Of a stretch of 64,000 nt of DNA, positions 29,286 through 37,864 are shown in pieces. Origin of the DNA: Marinomonas aquimarina (GTDB taxonomy: Bacteria > Pseudomonadota > Gammaproteobacteria > Pseudomonadales > Marinomonadaceae); contig NZ_FLOC01000005.1 of the NCBI RefSeq assembly GCF_900089755.1, positions 121,011-185,010 on the forward strand, given 5' to 3'. Below the pieces are notes generated by a model. The model was given only the letters and a program-made list of their open reading frames with translations, was not told where the DNA came from and ran no database searches. A program made the position numbers and the translations under genes. Position 1 is the first letter of the stretch; the number at the start of each line of letters is the position of its first letter.

Positions 29286-30407
29286 TTAATTTGCAGCCTT
29301 GTGCTGCAACGCTTGCCCGACAAACAGCCCTTTACGATCAATGGCCAACACTTCTAATGCCATATGCGCTGGCACAAAACCGCGGCAAAATTCGAGCGCC
29401 TGCTGACACACTGCATCGGCCAGCGCGACGCCTTCCTGTTGCGCCAATTGCAGCGCTTCGACACTGGTATTAGCTTGGCACATCTGTCGCGCTAACGCCT
29501 CTGACGCGCCCAGCGTTCGGGCCAACTCCGCCAGCGCCTCTAGGTTAATCGAGGAGGCACGGGAGTTTAAATCCATGTGCTGCTGGGCCAGTTTACTGAT
29601 CTTGCCAAAGCCACCACAAATAGTGAGCTTCTCCAATTGCGGCGCTTGGCTTTCTAAGCGCCTCACATGTTTTAACAGTGCCCCAACAAAGTCACCCATC
29701 TCAATCAACGCCATCTCATGCAAAGCATCACGCTCGCGAATAGCGGTTTCACTGGCGTTGCCTGTGGTGGCAGCAATATAACGATGGCCGTTGGCACGGG
29801 CCACATCAAGCCCTTGTTGGATCGACGCAATGTAAGCGCCACAGGAAAATGGCCGCACAATGCCAGTGGTGCCTAAAATGGAAATACCACCGAGAATCCC
29901 CAAGCGCGGATTCATAGTTTTCAGCGCTAATTGCTCGCCGTTTTTAACACCAACCATGACCCGAAAGCCCCCGGTATATTCCTGTTCTTGAGCAATGGCC
30001 ATGAGGTGCTCGCTGATCATTTTGCGCGGTACCGGATTGATCGCCGGCTCGCCAACATCGAGCAAAAGCCCTGTGCGCGTCACGGTACCAACACCTTGCC
30101 CAGCGACAAATTCGATGCCGTGTTCTGGCGTTAACGAAAGCTCTACCCAAACGGTTGCCCCATGGGTGACATCTGGGTCATCGCCCGCATCCTTGGTGGT
30201 CGCCGCCTTCACAGAATCAGCGCTTATCTCATAGGAAATAATATCAAGGGCTACTTCTTGGCCTTTGGGCAAGGTGACAAACACCTGTTTGGCTTGTTCT
30301 TGGGTCAGTAGCGCCTGCGCTGCCGCCACCGAACAAGCGGTGGCACAGGTACCTGTGGTCAGTCCCGACCTAAGCGGTCGCTGGCTGTCACTGCTTTCCG
30401 GCCACAT
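29286..30407 (-). CDS. cbiD: Cobalt-precorrin-5B C1-methyltransferase
   Basis: CbiD methylates C-1 of the ring in the cobalt-first pathway, replacing the CobF step of the aerobic route. The 373 residues show the family opening LRSGLTTGTCATACSVAAAQ (about 12-31), DPDVTHGATVWVE, and the glycine-rich GGISILGTTGIVRPFS. It is 6 nt from cobB. CbiD is also found in some bacteria that otherwise use aerobic enzymes, such as Pseudomonas aeruginosa, so it does not by itself prove an anaerobic pathway. Confidence 0.95.
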   Translation of the reverse strand: MWPESSDSQRPLRSGLTTGTCATACSVAAAQALLTQEQAKQVFVTLPKGQEVALDIISYEISADSVKAATTKDAGDDPDVTHGATVWVELSLTPEHGIEFVAGQGVGTVTRTGLLLDVGEPAINPVPRKMISEHLMAIAQEQEYTGGFRVMVGVKNGEQLALKTMNPRLGILGGISILGTTGIVRPFSCGAYIASIQQGLDVARANGHRYIAATTGNASETAIRERDALHEMALIEMGDFVGALLKHVRRLESQAPQLEKLTICGGFGKISKLAQQHMDLNSRASSINLEALAELARTLGASEALARQMCQANTSVEALQLAQQEGVALADAVCQQALEFCRGFVPAHMALEVLAIDRKGLFVGQALQHKAAN

Positions 30408-30413
30408 AGGTAG

Positions 30414-31739
30414 TTAAGCGCCATTAAACAGGGCCGCGGTGGCCGCGAAGTTAGAGGCGAAAAACAGATGTAGGTAACTTGCTGTTAAGCCTTTCTCACG
30501 ATAAATCGCCTCACCCGGTGCCGGGTGACGCTGGCGACGGCCATGGCTTAATGGCTCTGGCGTATTTTCACTTAGGGAACGATGATGGGCATGGCCACGG
30601 ATATCGCCCTCTGGCAACGGTGCGGTTTGCATACCTTGGCAACCCCGTTTGCCGCGCATGGCCCCCGCCCCTTTTAAAAGCCCCAGCATGGGATAGGTAT
30701 TGGACTCAAGGTCAGTCAATGTTTCAAGGCTATAGAGCATGCCACCACATTCCGCCAAGATGGGCTTATGCGCCGCAAAGAAGGTCTGAATTTGGTCGAG
30801 CATAGCTGTGTTTTGCGACAGTTTTTGTGCATGTAATTCCGGGTAGCCGCCCGGCAGCCACAACGCATCTGCCACAGGCAAATACTGATCGTGCAGCGGA
30901 GAAAAGAAGGTCACCTGTGCGCCCAATTTAGCCAACACGCGCAGGTTCGCATCGTAGATAAAGCTAAAGGCTTCATCTTTAGCGATGGCGATGGTTTTGC
31001 CCGCTAGGGGCGTGCCAATGTCTGGTAACGTGACGTCCTGTTCTGGCGCATAAAACGCCACGGCGTCAGGTAAGCTAAGTAACGTTTTGTCTTCGGTTTC
31101 ACTGAGCCAGCGCACCGCCGCCGTAAAACATTCTTCTAACTCATCACCTACTTCAGAGGCTTGTACCAAGCCCAAATGACGCTCCGGCAAGGTCACTTCT
31201 TCATCACGCTTTAAGCTGATCAACAGAGGTAAATCTTCTGGCAAGGCATCGCGAATCAGTTGTGCGTGACGTTCACTGCCACAACGATTGGCAATTAACC
31301 CTGCGATCTTTACATCACCCCGAAAGTTCGCCAAGCCCGTGGCCAGCGCCGCGGCGGTTTGTGCCATACCTTGCACGTCCATGACAATCGCCGCTGGGAT
31401 ATTAAAGCGAGCGGCTAAGTCAGCACTGGAAGGATCACCATCGAACATGCCCATGGCGCCTTCAACCAAAATTAAGTCCGCTTCTTGGGCGGCGTCAAAC
31501 AGCATTTTTTGACAGTACTCATCCCCAGCCATCCATATATCGAGCTGCTCTACTGGCTGCTTAGAGGCCTGCGCCAAGATCTGTGGATCAAGGTAGTCTG
31601 GGCCGGTTTTGAATACGCGCACAACCTTATCTTGCTCGGTAAAATAGCGTGCTAAAGCCGCCGTAATAGTCGTCTTACCTTGGTTAGAGGCCGGTGCGGT
31701 TAGGAATAAGGCTGGGCAATGGACCACATTGGTTGTCAT
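30414..31739 (-). CDS. cobB: Cobyrinic acid a,c-diamide synthase
   Basis: ATP- and glutamine-dependent amidation of the a and c side chains of the corrin ring. The 441 residues contain an N-terminal P-loop variant (TAPASNQGKTTITAAL), FKTGPDYLDP, LVEGAMGMFDG, and a C-terminal class I glutamine amidotransferase domain with nucleophile Cys in ILAECGGMLYSLE and His in SYLHLFF. Both CobB and CbiA have this layout. The 47-nt gap to the preceding chelatase gene is the largest in the operon. Confidence 0.94.
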   Translation of the reverse strand: MTTNVVHCPALFLTAPASNQGKTTITAALARYFTEQDKVVRVFKTGPDYLDPQILAQASKQPVEQLDIWMAGDEYCQKMLFDAAQEADLILVEGAMGMFDGDPSSADLAARFNIPAAIVMDVQGMAQTAAALATGLANFRGDVKIAGLIANRCGSERHAQLIRDALPEDLPLLISLKRDEEVTLPERHLGLVQASEVGDELEECFTAAVRWLSETEDKTLLSLPDAVAFYAPEQDVTLPDIGTPLAGKTIAIAKDEAFSFIYDANLRVLAKLGAQVTFFSPLHDQYLPVADALWLPGGYPELHAQKLSQNTAMLDQIQTFFAAHKPILAECGGMLYSLETLTDLESNTYPMLGLLKGAGAMRGKRGCQGMQTAPLPEGDIRGHAHHRSLSENTPEPLSHGRRQRHPAPGEAIYREKGLTASYLHLFFASNFAATAALFNGA

Positions 31740-31786
31740 CTTGTTTACTTATCTTAAATTTGTTTGAAATTGTGTTTCAGCTCGAT

Positions 31787-33544
31787 TTACGTCAATAACT
31801 GGCTCAGCGTCATGTAATCAGCTTGAAGCGCCTGAGCCAGATCTCGAGCACGGCCGCGCTTAATGGCAGCTAGTTCGGTATCCACTACCACCCGTTTCCC
31901 CGGCCAACGTTTGGTGGCAAACTCGCCCGTCACCCGACCATCGGTCAGAATATAGCTGTACAGCTCCAGCTCTGGTTGCTGACGAGAGACTTGCACTAAA
32001 TAACGTTCGGCATCGTCTAGGGCTTGGTGAATCGGTGTGCCACCGCCGGCGCCAAACTCGTCTAATTGTGTACGAATATTCTGGGGCGCACGCACTTGCG
32101 GCAATAGCCAATCCACTTGGTCGCCACCAAAGCCTAAAATGCTGATCTGCTCCCGTTGCAAATACGCCCGCGAGGCAATCTCTAAAATCATCCCTTTGGT
32201 CTTCGCAAAGGTTTGCTCAGATAACGTCGAGCCAGAGGTATCCAGTAGGATGCAATGCAATACCGCTTTGCCTGAACGGGCTTTGCGGCGCACTAACTGC
32301 TGTGGTGGCCAGGCACCAGCACTGCTTCTCAAAGCCTGAGCGACGTCGATGGCACCCGCTGGCTGTTTACCGAGATTCGCACCGCCTTGGCTGATGCCTC
32401 GCTGTTTGCCTGCCAATACGTTTGTGACACTTCGCTCTGGCGGCACAAACGCTTCACTAAATAAGCTGGAACCCAAACCTATGGCTTCGACCGCTAGCTG
32501 TCGCTCTGGCGGCATCGAGCCCCATTCACCGACAGACAGTTCACCAGCAGATTCACTCTGTGGTGAAGGTAAAGACTTTCCCGGCGCAGGGCCCTCTTCT
32601 TGTGGGAGGGAATCTTGTGGTCGTCGTGAAGGCGGTGGTGAGCTCGGTGGTGCTGACGGCTTAGAGGGTGACGAGGCTTGGCGACGATGCGCTAAGACAA
32701 AAGATTCGACTGCTTGTACATCTTCCACGGATACGGTTTGTGCACCACGCCATGCCGCATGCGCAACGGCGGCACGTACCCAGACAATGTCGGCACGCAC
32801 ACCGTCGACCATGGCATCTTGGCAACGACTGGCAATGTCCATGCGAATGGCATCGGCACATTTGATGCTGGACAGTCGCGCTTTGGCTTGGCTGATACTT
32901 TGGCGCAAATTGCGTTGTTTGTACTTAAAGGCATCGCAGAAACCTTTGGGGTCCTGATCATACTCATCGCGTAGACGCACAATTTGCACCCGCTCTTCCA
33001 AGCTATAGTCATTGGACAAAGACACCATCAGACCAAAGCGATCTTGGAGTTGCGGCCGTAACTCCCCTTCCTCTGGGTTCATGGTGCCGACAAGGATAAA
33101 ACGTGCCTCATGCACATGACTCACCCCATCGCGCTCGACACGGTTGACACCACTGGCACTGACGTCCAGCAACACGTCAACTAAGCTATCGGCCAGCAGA
33201 TTCACTTCGTCCACATACAACACGCCTTGATCCGCTTGAGCCAGTAAGCCAGGATGGAATTTCACCTGCTTATCATTCAGCACTGCCTCTATGTCCAAAG
33301 AGCCGAGCAAACGATCTTCCGTTGCCCCCAGAGGCAGTGTGACAAAGGCTGTTTCCTGGTCTTGCTGCAAGGGCATGACCCCAGCTAGGCCTCGAGCTAG
33401 GGTTGATTTGGCACTGCCACGGGGACCAGCAATCAAGACGCCACCAATACGTGGGTTAATGGCCGTCAATATCAATGCCAATTTAAGGGACTCTTGCCCC
33501 GCCACGGCGGTAAAAGGAAAGTTGTGAAAAGAAGCGTCTGCCAT
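31787..33544 (-). CDS. ChlI/ChlD-like AAA+ and VWA protein, probable cobaltochelatase component
   Basis: A 585-residue fusion like Mg-chelatase subunits I and D. The AAA+ half (about 1-290) has Walker A GPRGSAKST, Walker B LYVDEVNLL and the arginine-rich VGTMNPEEGELRPQLQDRFG; a Pro/Ser-rich linker (about 295-330) leads to a VWA domain with the MIDAS motif DTSGS near residue 435. In bacteria that make B12 and no chlorophyll, such proteins work with CobN in ATP-driven cobalt insertion, acting in place of CobS and CobT. CobN is not in the window. It is first in the corrin operon; no cobalamin riboswitch is visible upstream. Confidence 0.88.
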   Translation of the reverse strand: MADASFHNFPFTAVAGQESLKLALILTAINPRIGGVLIAGPRGSAKSTLARGLAGVMPLQQDQETAFVTLPLGATEDRLLGSLDIEAVLNDKQVKFHPGLLAQADQGVLYVDEVNLLADSLVDVLLDVSASGVNRVERDGVSHVHEARFILVGTMNPEEGELRPQLQDRFGLMVSLSNDYSLEERVQIVRLRDEYDQDPKGFCDAFKYKQRNLRQSISQAKARLSSIKCADAIRMDIASRCQDAMVDGVRADIVWVRAAVAHAAWRGAQTVSVEDVQAVESFVLAHRRQASSPSKPSAPPSSPPPSRRPQDSLPQEEGPAPGKSLPSPQSESAGELSVGEWGSMPPERQLAVEAIGLGSSLFSEAFVPPERSVTNVLAGKQRGISQGGANLGKQPAGAIDVAQALRSSAGAWPPQQLVRRKARSGKAVLHCILLDTSGSTLSEQTFAKTKGMILEIASRAYLQREQISILGFGGDQVDWLLPQVRAPQNIRTQLDEFGAGGGTPIHQALDDAERYLVQVSRQQPELELYSYILTDGRVTGEFATKRWPGKRVVVDTELAAIKRGRARDLAQALQADYMTLSQLLT

Positions 33545-33556
33545 GCGTACCTACCG

Positions 33557-33578
33557 AAGGTTTCGTTCTTGAAACCTT
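33557..33578 (-). promoter_or_regulatory. Short hairpin in the leader of the corrin operon
   Basis: A perfect 8-bp inverted repeat (AAGGTTTC / GAAACCTT) with a 6-nt loop, 12 nt upstream of the first operon gene's ATG and just before its GGTAGG ribosome site. It has no T run, so it is not a terminator; it might affect initiation or be a protein site. It does not resemble a B12 box. Confidence 0.4.
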
Positions 33579-33713
33579 TCTATAATCTAATCCCGAACCT
33601 TATCGGTGCCCTCTAACCAAGTCAAATTGAAAAGCCCACATTGCACATGAACCACTTCGATACAGAAGCAAATGCCGTTAAAATAGAGTGACTCTATTAA
33701 GGACCTAAATCGT

Positions 33714-35549
33714 ATGAAACGAGCTATGCCGAATGCCAACGCGGTGGACATGAATATGTTGGGCGTGTTTCGCTACAGTAAACGCGCCTTGCATTTGGTA
33801 TGGCAAACGTCTTCAAAGCTGACCTTGGGCTTGGCCATTCTTACCCTATTTGCCGGGGTCTTGCCCGCCGCCATGGCTTATGTCGGGCAGCTGATCGTCG
33901 ATGCCGTGGTTGCCGCGATGGACACCTATCAAGAAACGGGTGAGCTGCATTACTTCCCGGCGATGTATTACGTACTCCTAGAAGGCGTGCTGGTATTAGG
34001 GCTCAGCGCCAGCCAACGGGGGCTTGCCGCCCTACAAGCCATCTTGCGTGCTTTGCTTGGCCAGCGCGTCAATATGATGATTTTGGAAAAGGCCCAGCAA
34101 CTTAGCTTGTCCCAGTTCGAGGACTCGGAATTTTACGACAAGTTAGTACGCGCCCGCCGTGAAGCCTCCAGCCGCCCTCTAGCGCTGGTCAATAAAACCT
34201 TTTCCTTGCTGCAAAATGCTATTTCTTTGGTCAGCTTTTCCGTGTTGTTGTGGCAGTTTTCCCCTTGGGCGCTGTTGGTGTTGGTCATCGGAGCTCTACC
34301 GTCCTTTATCGCCGAAGCCAAGTTTAGCGGCGATGCCTTTCTGTTAGCACGCTGGCGCTCCCCAGAAGTACGCCAGCAAAACTACTTAGAAACCCTACTG
34401 GCTCGGGAAGACAACATCAAAGAAGTGCGCCTGTTTCAATTGAGTAAGCGCTTTATTAATCGCTATCGCGATATTTTCGTGAAGCTGTTCAAGGAAAATA
34501 AACGCCTCATTGTCCGCCGCGAGTTCTGGGGTTTTGTGCTGGGCATTATCAGTACTCTAGTCTTTTATGGCGCCTATGGCTGGATCGTGACTTCCACCGT
34601 AATCGGCGCCATTACCCTAGGACAAATGACCATGTACCTGTTGCTGTTCAAACAGGGACAAGCCGCCGTGGCGTCTTCGCTTACCAGCATCAGTGGCATG
34701 TATGAAGACAACTTGTACCTGTCAAACTTGTACGAATACCTCGAACAAGACACCTTAGCGCAACAAAAAGGCGCCAATAAAGGGCCGTTAATGGGCGATG
34801 GTATTCGTTTTGAGAATGTGTCTTTTCAGTACCCAGGCAGTGACGCCTATGCCTTAAAAGACATCACCTTACATATTAAACCGGGCAACAGTTTGGCCAT
34901 TGTCGGGGAAAACGGCTCGGGGAAAACCACTCTGATCAAGCTGTTAACACGCCTCTATACGCCATCCCATGGACGTATTCTGTTAGACGGCTTAGACCTT
35001 AACGACTGGAATGAAAGCGCCCTACTGGAACGGATTGGCGTCATCTTTCAGGACTTCGTGCGCTATCAATTTATTGTCGGTGAAAACATTGGTGTCGGCG
35101 ATGACTCACGTTTCCAGGATGAAGGGGGCTGGCATCACGCAGCGGAGCTGGGCAAAGCCACCGATTTTATTAACCAACTGAGTAGCGGCTACCACACCCA
35201 ACTGGGTCGTTGGTTTAAAGGCGGCCAAGAACTGTCTGGGGGACAATGGCAAAAGATTGCTCTAGCGCGTGCGTTTATGCGCGAGAAGGCAGATATTCTC
35301 GTGTTAGATGAACCGACAGCCGCGATGGATGCTGGCGCCGAGGCGGAAATCTTTGCCCACTTCCAAGAGCATACTGCTAGCAAAATGGCGATCCTGATCT
35401 CGCATCGCTTTTCTACCGTGCGCCTCGCCAATGAAATTATCGTGATGGAGCATGGCCAGATTATCGAACGCGGTGACCATGAACAGCTATTAGCAGTGGA
35501 TGGTCGCTACGCTCATTTATTTAACCTGCAAGCCAAGGGTTATCAATAG
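33714..35549 (+). CDS. ABC exporter, fused permease and ATPase
   Basis: A 611-residue half-exporter: an N-terminal transmembrane domain with about six helices (to about 345) and a C-terminal nucleotide-binding domain (about 365-605). Motifs: Walker A GENGSGKTTL, signature LSGGQWQKIALARA, Walker B ILVLDEPTAAMD, H-loop ISHRFS. It is likely a homodimer, since no partner gene adjoins. Divergent from the corrin operon but not a BtuCD-type importer. The substrate is unknown; lipid, drug or peptide export are all possible. Confidence 0.88.
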   Translation: MKRAMPNANAVDMNMLGVFRYSKRALHLVWQTSSKLTLGLAILTLFAGVLPAAMAYVGQLIVDAVVAAMDTYQETGELHYFPAMYYVLLEGVLVLGLSASQRGLAALQAILRALLGQRVNMMILEKAQQLSLSQFEDSEFYDKLVRARREASSRPLALVNKTFSLLQNAISLVSFSVLLWQFSPWALLVLVIGALPSFIAEAKFSGDAFLLARWRSPEVRQQNYLETLLAREDNIKEVRLFQLSKRFINRYRDIFVKLFKENKRLIVRREFWGFVLGIISTLVFYGAYGWIVTSTVIGAITLGQMTMYLLLFKQGQAAVASSLTSISGMYEDNLYLSNLYEYLEQDTLAQQKGANKGPLMGDGIRFENVSFQYPGSDAYALKDITLHIKPGNSLAIVGENGSGKTTLIKLLTRLYTPSHGRILLDGLDLNDWNESALLERIGVIFQDFVRYQFIVGENIGVGDDSRFQDEGGWHHAAELGKATDFINQLSSGYHTQLGRWFKGGQELSGGQWQKIALARAFMREKADILVLDEPTAAMDAGAEAEIFAHFQEHTASKMAILISHRFSTVRLANEIIVMEHGQIIERGDHEQLLAVDGRYAHLFNLQAKGYQ

Positions 35550-35566
35550 CCACCATACTCTGATGA

Positions 35567-35604
35567 AAAAAGGGGCTGTGAAAGTACATTCACAGCCCCT
35601 TTTT
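35567..35604. terminator. Bidirectional terminator between the ABC exporter and yeiP
   Basis: A perfect 16-bp stem from AAAAAGGGGCTGTGAA to its complement, with a 6-nt loop, between two convergent genes. This is the strongest hairpin in the window. Confidence 0.92.
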
Positions 35605-35633
35605 ACTGTTCAACAGAGCATTAGCTGGTGTGC

Positions 35634-36206
35634 TTATTTTTCCGCACGACCAGAGAATTTACGCTCTTCCACGTTAACTCGGATACGGTCGCCCGTGGCG
35701 ATGTACTCAGGCACTTGAATGGTTGCACCAGTAGATAGCACAGCTGGCTTAGTACGCGACGTTGCTGAGGCCCCCTTGATCGATGGGTCCGTTTCCGTAA
35801 CGGTCAATTCCACCACTTGTGGTAGCTCAAGAGCCACTGGGGCATCGCTTACCAACACCACTTGAATCCCAGTGGTATCTTCGTTAAAGAATGCCACTTC
35901 ATCCGCAATCGCATCTTTGTGTAGGTTGTAAGGTGTGTAGTCTTCTTGATCCATGAACACATACTCATCACCGTCTAGGTATGAGAAGTTCGCTGGACGG
36001 CGGATCAAATCAGCAAGATTCAACATATCAGAATCTTTGAAGGTTTCATCGATTTTACGTCCAGTGACGACGTCGTACATACGCATACGGTACAAGCTAC
36101 CGCCGGCACGGCCTTGTGGTACCGAACGTTCGATATCACGCACAATATAAGTTTTACCATCGTATTCAACGGCGTTATTACGTTTGATTTCACTGGCTTT
36201 TGGCAT
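35634..36206 (-). CDS. yeiP: Elongation factor P-like protein YeiP (EfpL)
   Basis: A 190-residue EF-P paralogue: KOW-like N-domain plus two OB domains. EF-P proteins relieve ribosome stalling at proline stretches. It matches E. coli YeiP along its length, including [18 protein letters not shown] and the C-terminal VQVPEY-like IQVPEY. Instead of EF-P's modifiable Lys34 it carries Arg33 at the tip of an extended loop (PQGRAGG), the hallmark of this subfamily, which works unmodified. The ATG at 36206 has AGGAC at a good distance; a TTG two codons upstream is rejected. Confidence 0.95.
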   Translation of the reverse strand: MPKASEIKRNNAVEYDGKTYIVRDIERSVPQGRAGGSLYRMRMYDVVTGRKIDETFKDSDMLNLADLIRRPANFSYLDGDEYVFMDQEDYTPYNLHKDAIADEVAFFNEDTTGIQVVLVSDAPVALELPQVVELTVTETDPSIKGASATSRTKPAVLSTGATIQVPEYIATGDRIRVNVEERKFSGRAEK

Positions 36207-36391
36207 TTTCAATTGTCCTAAACAAAAAATTTAACCAAGGTTCTTCGCGAGCCCTTCGTCGCAGCTGCTGATGCTAAGCGAGTTAGCCATTTTGTGCCAC
36301 TAATTAATACACCTGGTGTAAGAAAAGGCGGCCATCTTCGTCTAATTTTAAAACTAGAGACGACATGCTTGTCGCCAACCGGAGTCAAAAA

Positions 36392-36877
36392 ATGAAACGT
36401 AGAAGCTTTATCCAAGGTGGTCTTGCCCTGCTGTTGATGAGTCGTGGCTTAACGGCCATTGCAGCAGGCGTCGCCGAAGCGCAATATGAAATCACTCGCA
36501 CGGAAGCCGAATGGCGCGCCCTTCTGAGCGACTTTGAATACGAAGTCATGCGCGAGGAAGCGACCGAGCGAGCCTACTCGAGCCCCCTCAATGACGAAAA
36601 GCGCGAAGGTATATTCCATTGTAAAGGCTGTGATTTGGCACTGTATGATTCAAACACCAAATACGACAGTGGCACCGGCTGGCCAAGTTTTTACGACAGT
36701 TTGCCTAACGCTGTGGCCACAAAAGAAGACCGTAGCTGGTTTGTCACACGCACCGAAGTGCACTGTCGTCGCTGTGGCAGCCATTTGGGGCATATTTTTG
36801 AAGATGGTCCAGCGCCAACTGGGCTGCGCCACTGTATCAATGGTGTGGCGCTAACCTTTGTCGCTCGAGACGCTTAG
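36392..36877 (+). CDS. msrB: Peptide-methionine (R)-S-oxide reductase with Tat signal
   Basis: Reduces methionine-R-sulfoxide in proteins. The 161 residues begin with a twin-arginine-type signal (KRRSFIQGGLALLLM), predicting periplasmic location. The SelR domain (about 35-157) has two zinc CxxC pairs (CKGC, CRRC) and the catalytic Cys in RHCINGVALTF. The position that holds the resolving Cys in E. coli MsrB (GCGWPSF) is Thr here (GTGWPSF), and the protein contains only five cysteines in all. The ATG at 36392 has GGAG 7 nt upstream; an in-frame ATG at 36365 would bury the Tat motif. Its last 4 nt overlap the convergent neighbour. Confidence 0.93.
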   Translation: MKRRSFIQGGLALLLMSRGLTAIAAGVAEAQYEITRTEAEWRALLSDFEYEVMREEATERAYSSPLNDEKREGIFHCKGCDLALYDSNTKYDSGTGWPSFYDSLPNAVATKEDRSWFVTRTEVHCRRCGSHLGHIFEDGPAPTGLRHCINGVALTFVARDA

Positions 36878-37335
36878 AACCAGCGTGGCACGCGGTAGAG
36901 ATAGTCCTGATAAGCTTGGCCAAAACGGTAACGCAGGATGCGTTCTTCTGGCTCAATTTGAAAACGGGTCAGGAACCAAACAAATGCTAGGATGTAAAAC
37001 ACCAACAAGGGTGAGCCAAGCCATAACATGAGGCTAGCCAGAAACAGCACAAAGCCTAAGTACATTGGGTTGCGCGAGTAGGCGTAAATACCGCGACACA
37101 CCAAGGAGCTTGATTGATGGGGATCTCGTGGATCAGGGGTAGTTTTATGGGCGAGAAACTCAAGTAGCCCAAACAGACAGCATATGCCACCTGCAATAAA
37201 CACCAGCCATGCCAGCGAACACAAAAACCAGCCGATGTGCCGTGCAGGCAGACAATCGGCACTGAGCCACATGAGCAAAGCGGTGGCCAAAAATGACAAC
37301 GCCGGTGGTACTTTTAACTCCAAACTGTCCATCAT
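36874..37335 (-). CDS. Isoprenylcysteine methyltransferase/PEMT-like membrane methyltransferase
   Basis: A small integral membrane protein of about 153 residues with four hydrophobic helices. The C-terminal half carries the family fingerprint CRGIYAYSRNPMYLGFVLFL followed by EPEERILRYRFGQAYQDYLYRVPRW, the SAM-binding region of ICMT/PEMT-like enzymes. Bacterial members methylate unknown lipophilic or small substrates. I chose the ATG at 37335, 5 nt after GAGG; GTG at 37341 and ATG at 37332 are alternatives. It overlaps msrB by 4 nt tail to tail. Confidence 0.82.
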   Translation of the reverse strand: MMDSLELKVPPALSFLATALLMWLSADCLPARHIGWFLCSLAWLVFIAGGICCLFGLLEFLAHKTTPDPRDPHQSSSLVCRGIYAYSRNPMYLGFVLFLASLMLWLGSPLLVFYILAFVWFLTRFQIEPEERILRYRFGQAYQDYLYRVPRWF

Positions 37336-37366
37336 TAACACCTCAATTCACACTTATCGATTAAGG

Positions 37367-37864
37367 TTAGCAGATGTCTTTCGCCATTGTCGTGTTTTCC
37401 AGCAAGATACCAAAACGCTCAATCTGATTACGTTTGGTGGGCAGAAAGCCTAGCTTTAGGAAGAATTCATAAGCCGTGTCCGAGGCCTGCACTTGCCAGT
37501 TGGTTTTCTCGGGAAATTGCTGGCTCATATTCTCAAATGCTGTGATCACTAAGCGCTTGGCGATACCTTGTCGCTGCGCCCTTGGACATATGTAGAGACA
37601 TTCCAGATCACCACTAAGGTCTAACTCAATAAACCCCAAACATTCACGGTTCTTCTCATCTCGTGCCACCCACACTTGATGCTGTGCCAGTCGCTCGTTC
37701 CAAGCCCCAGCATCAACACAGTCAGGTGCCCACGCAGACTTTTGCTCGGCTGAGTAAATGGCATCCGGGACGGCATGCACACTGCGGTGAAATACATCCA
37801 GCAGCTCGCGAACATTCATAGTTTGGCTAGTAAAGGGTTCGATAATTACGGTATTAGGATTCAT
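37367..37864 (-). CDS. GNAT-family N-acetyltransferase
   Basis: A 165-residue acetyltransferase. The acetyl-CoA binding motif A is seen as LECLYICPRAQRQGIAKRLVITAF (about 87-110) and motif B as YEFFLKLGFLPTKRNQI. The N-terminal part (VFHRSVHAVPDAIYSAEQKSAW) resembles a common group of putative acetyltransferases. The substrate is unknown. Its ATG overlaps the yitT stop by 1 nt (TAATG), so the two are likely cotranscribed. Confidence 0.87.
   Translation of the reverse strand: MNPNTVIIEPFTSQTMNVRELLDVFHRSVHAVPDAIYSAEQKSAWAPDCVDAGAWNERLAQHQVWVARDEKNRECLGFIELDLSGDLECLYICPRAQRQGIAKRLVITAFENMSQQFPEKTNWQVQASDTAYEFFLKLGFLPTKRNQIERFGILLENTTMAKDIC

Noticed and set aside
33545..33713. Possible cobalamin riboswitch upstream of the corrin operon
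   Set aside because: The region is short and I see no B12-box-like or GCCACTG-type conserved element, only a small hairpin.
33714..35549. ABC protein as the B12 importer of the corrin operon
   Set aside because: It is a fused permease-ATPase exporter, transcribed divergently; importers of the BtuCD type have separate subunits.
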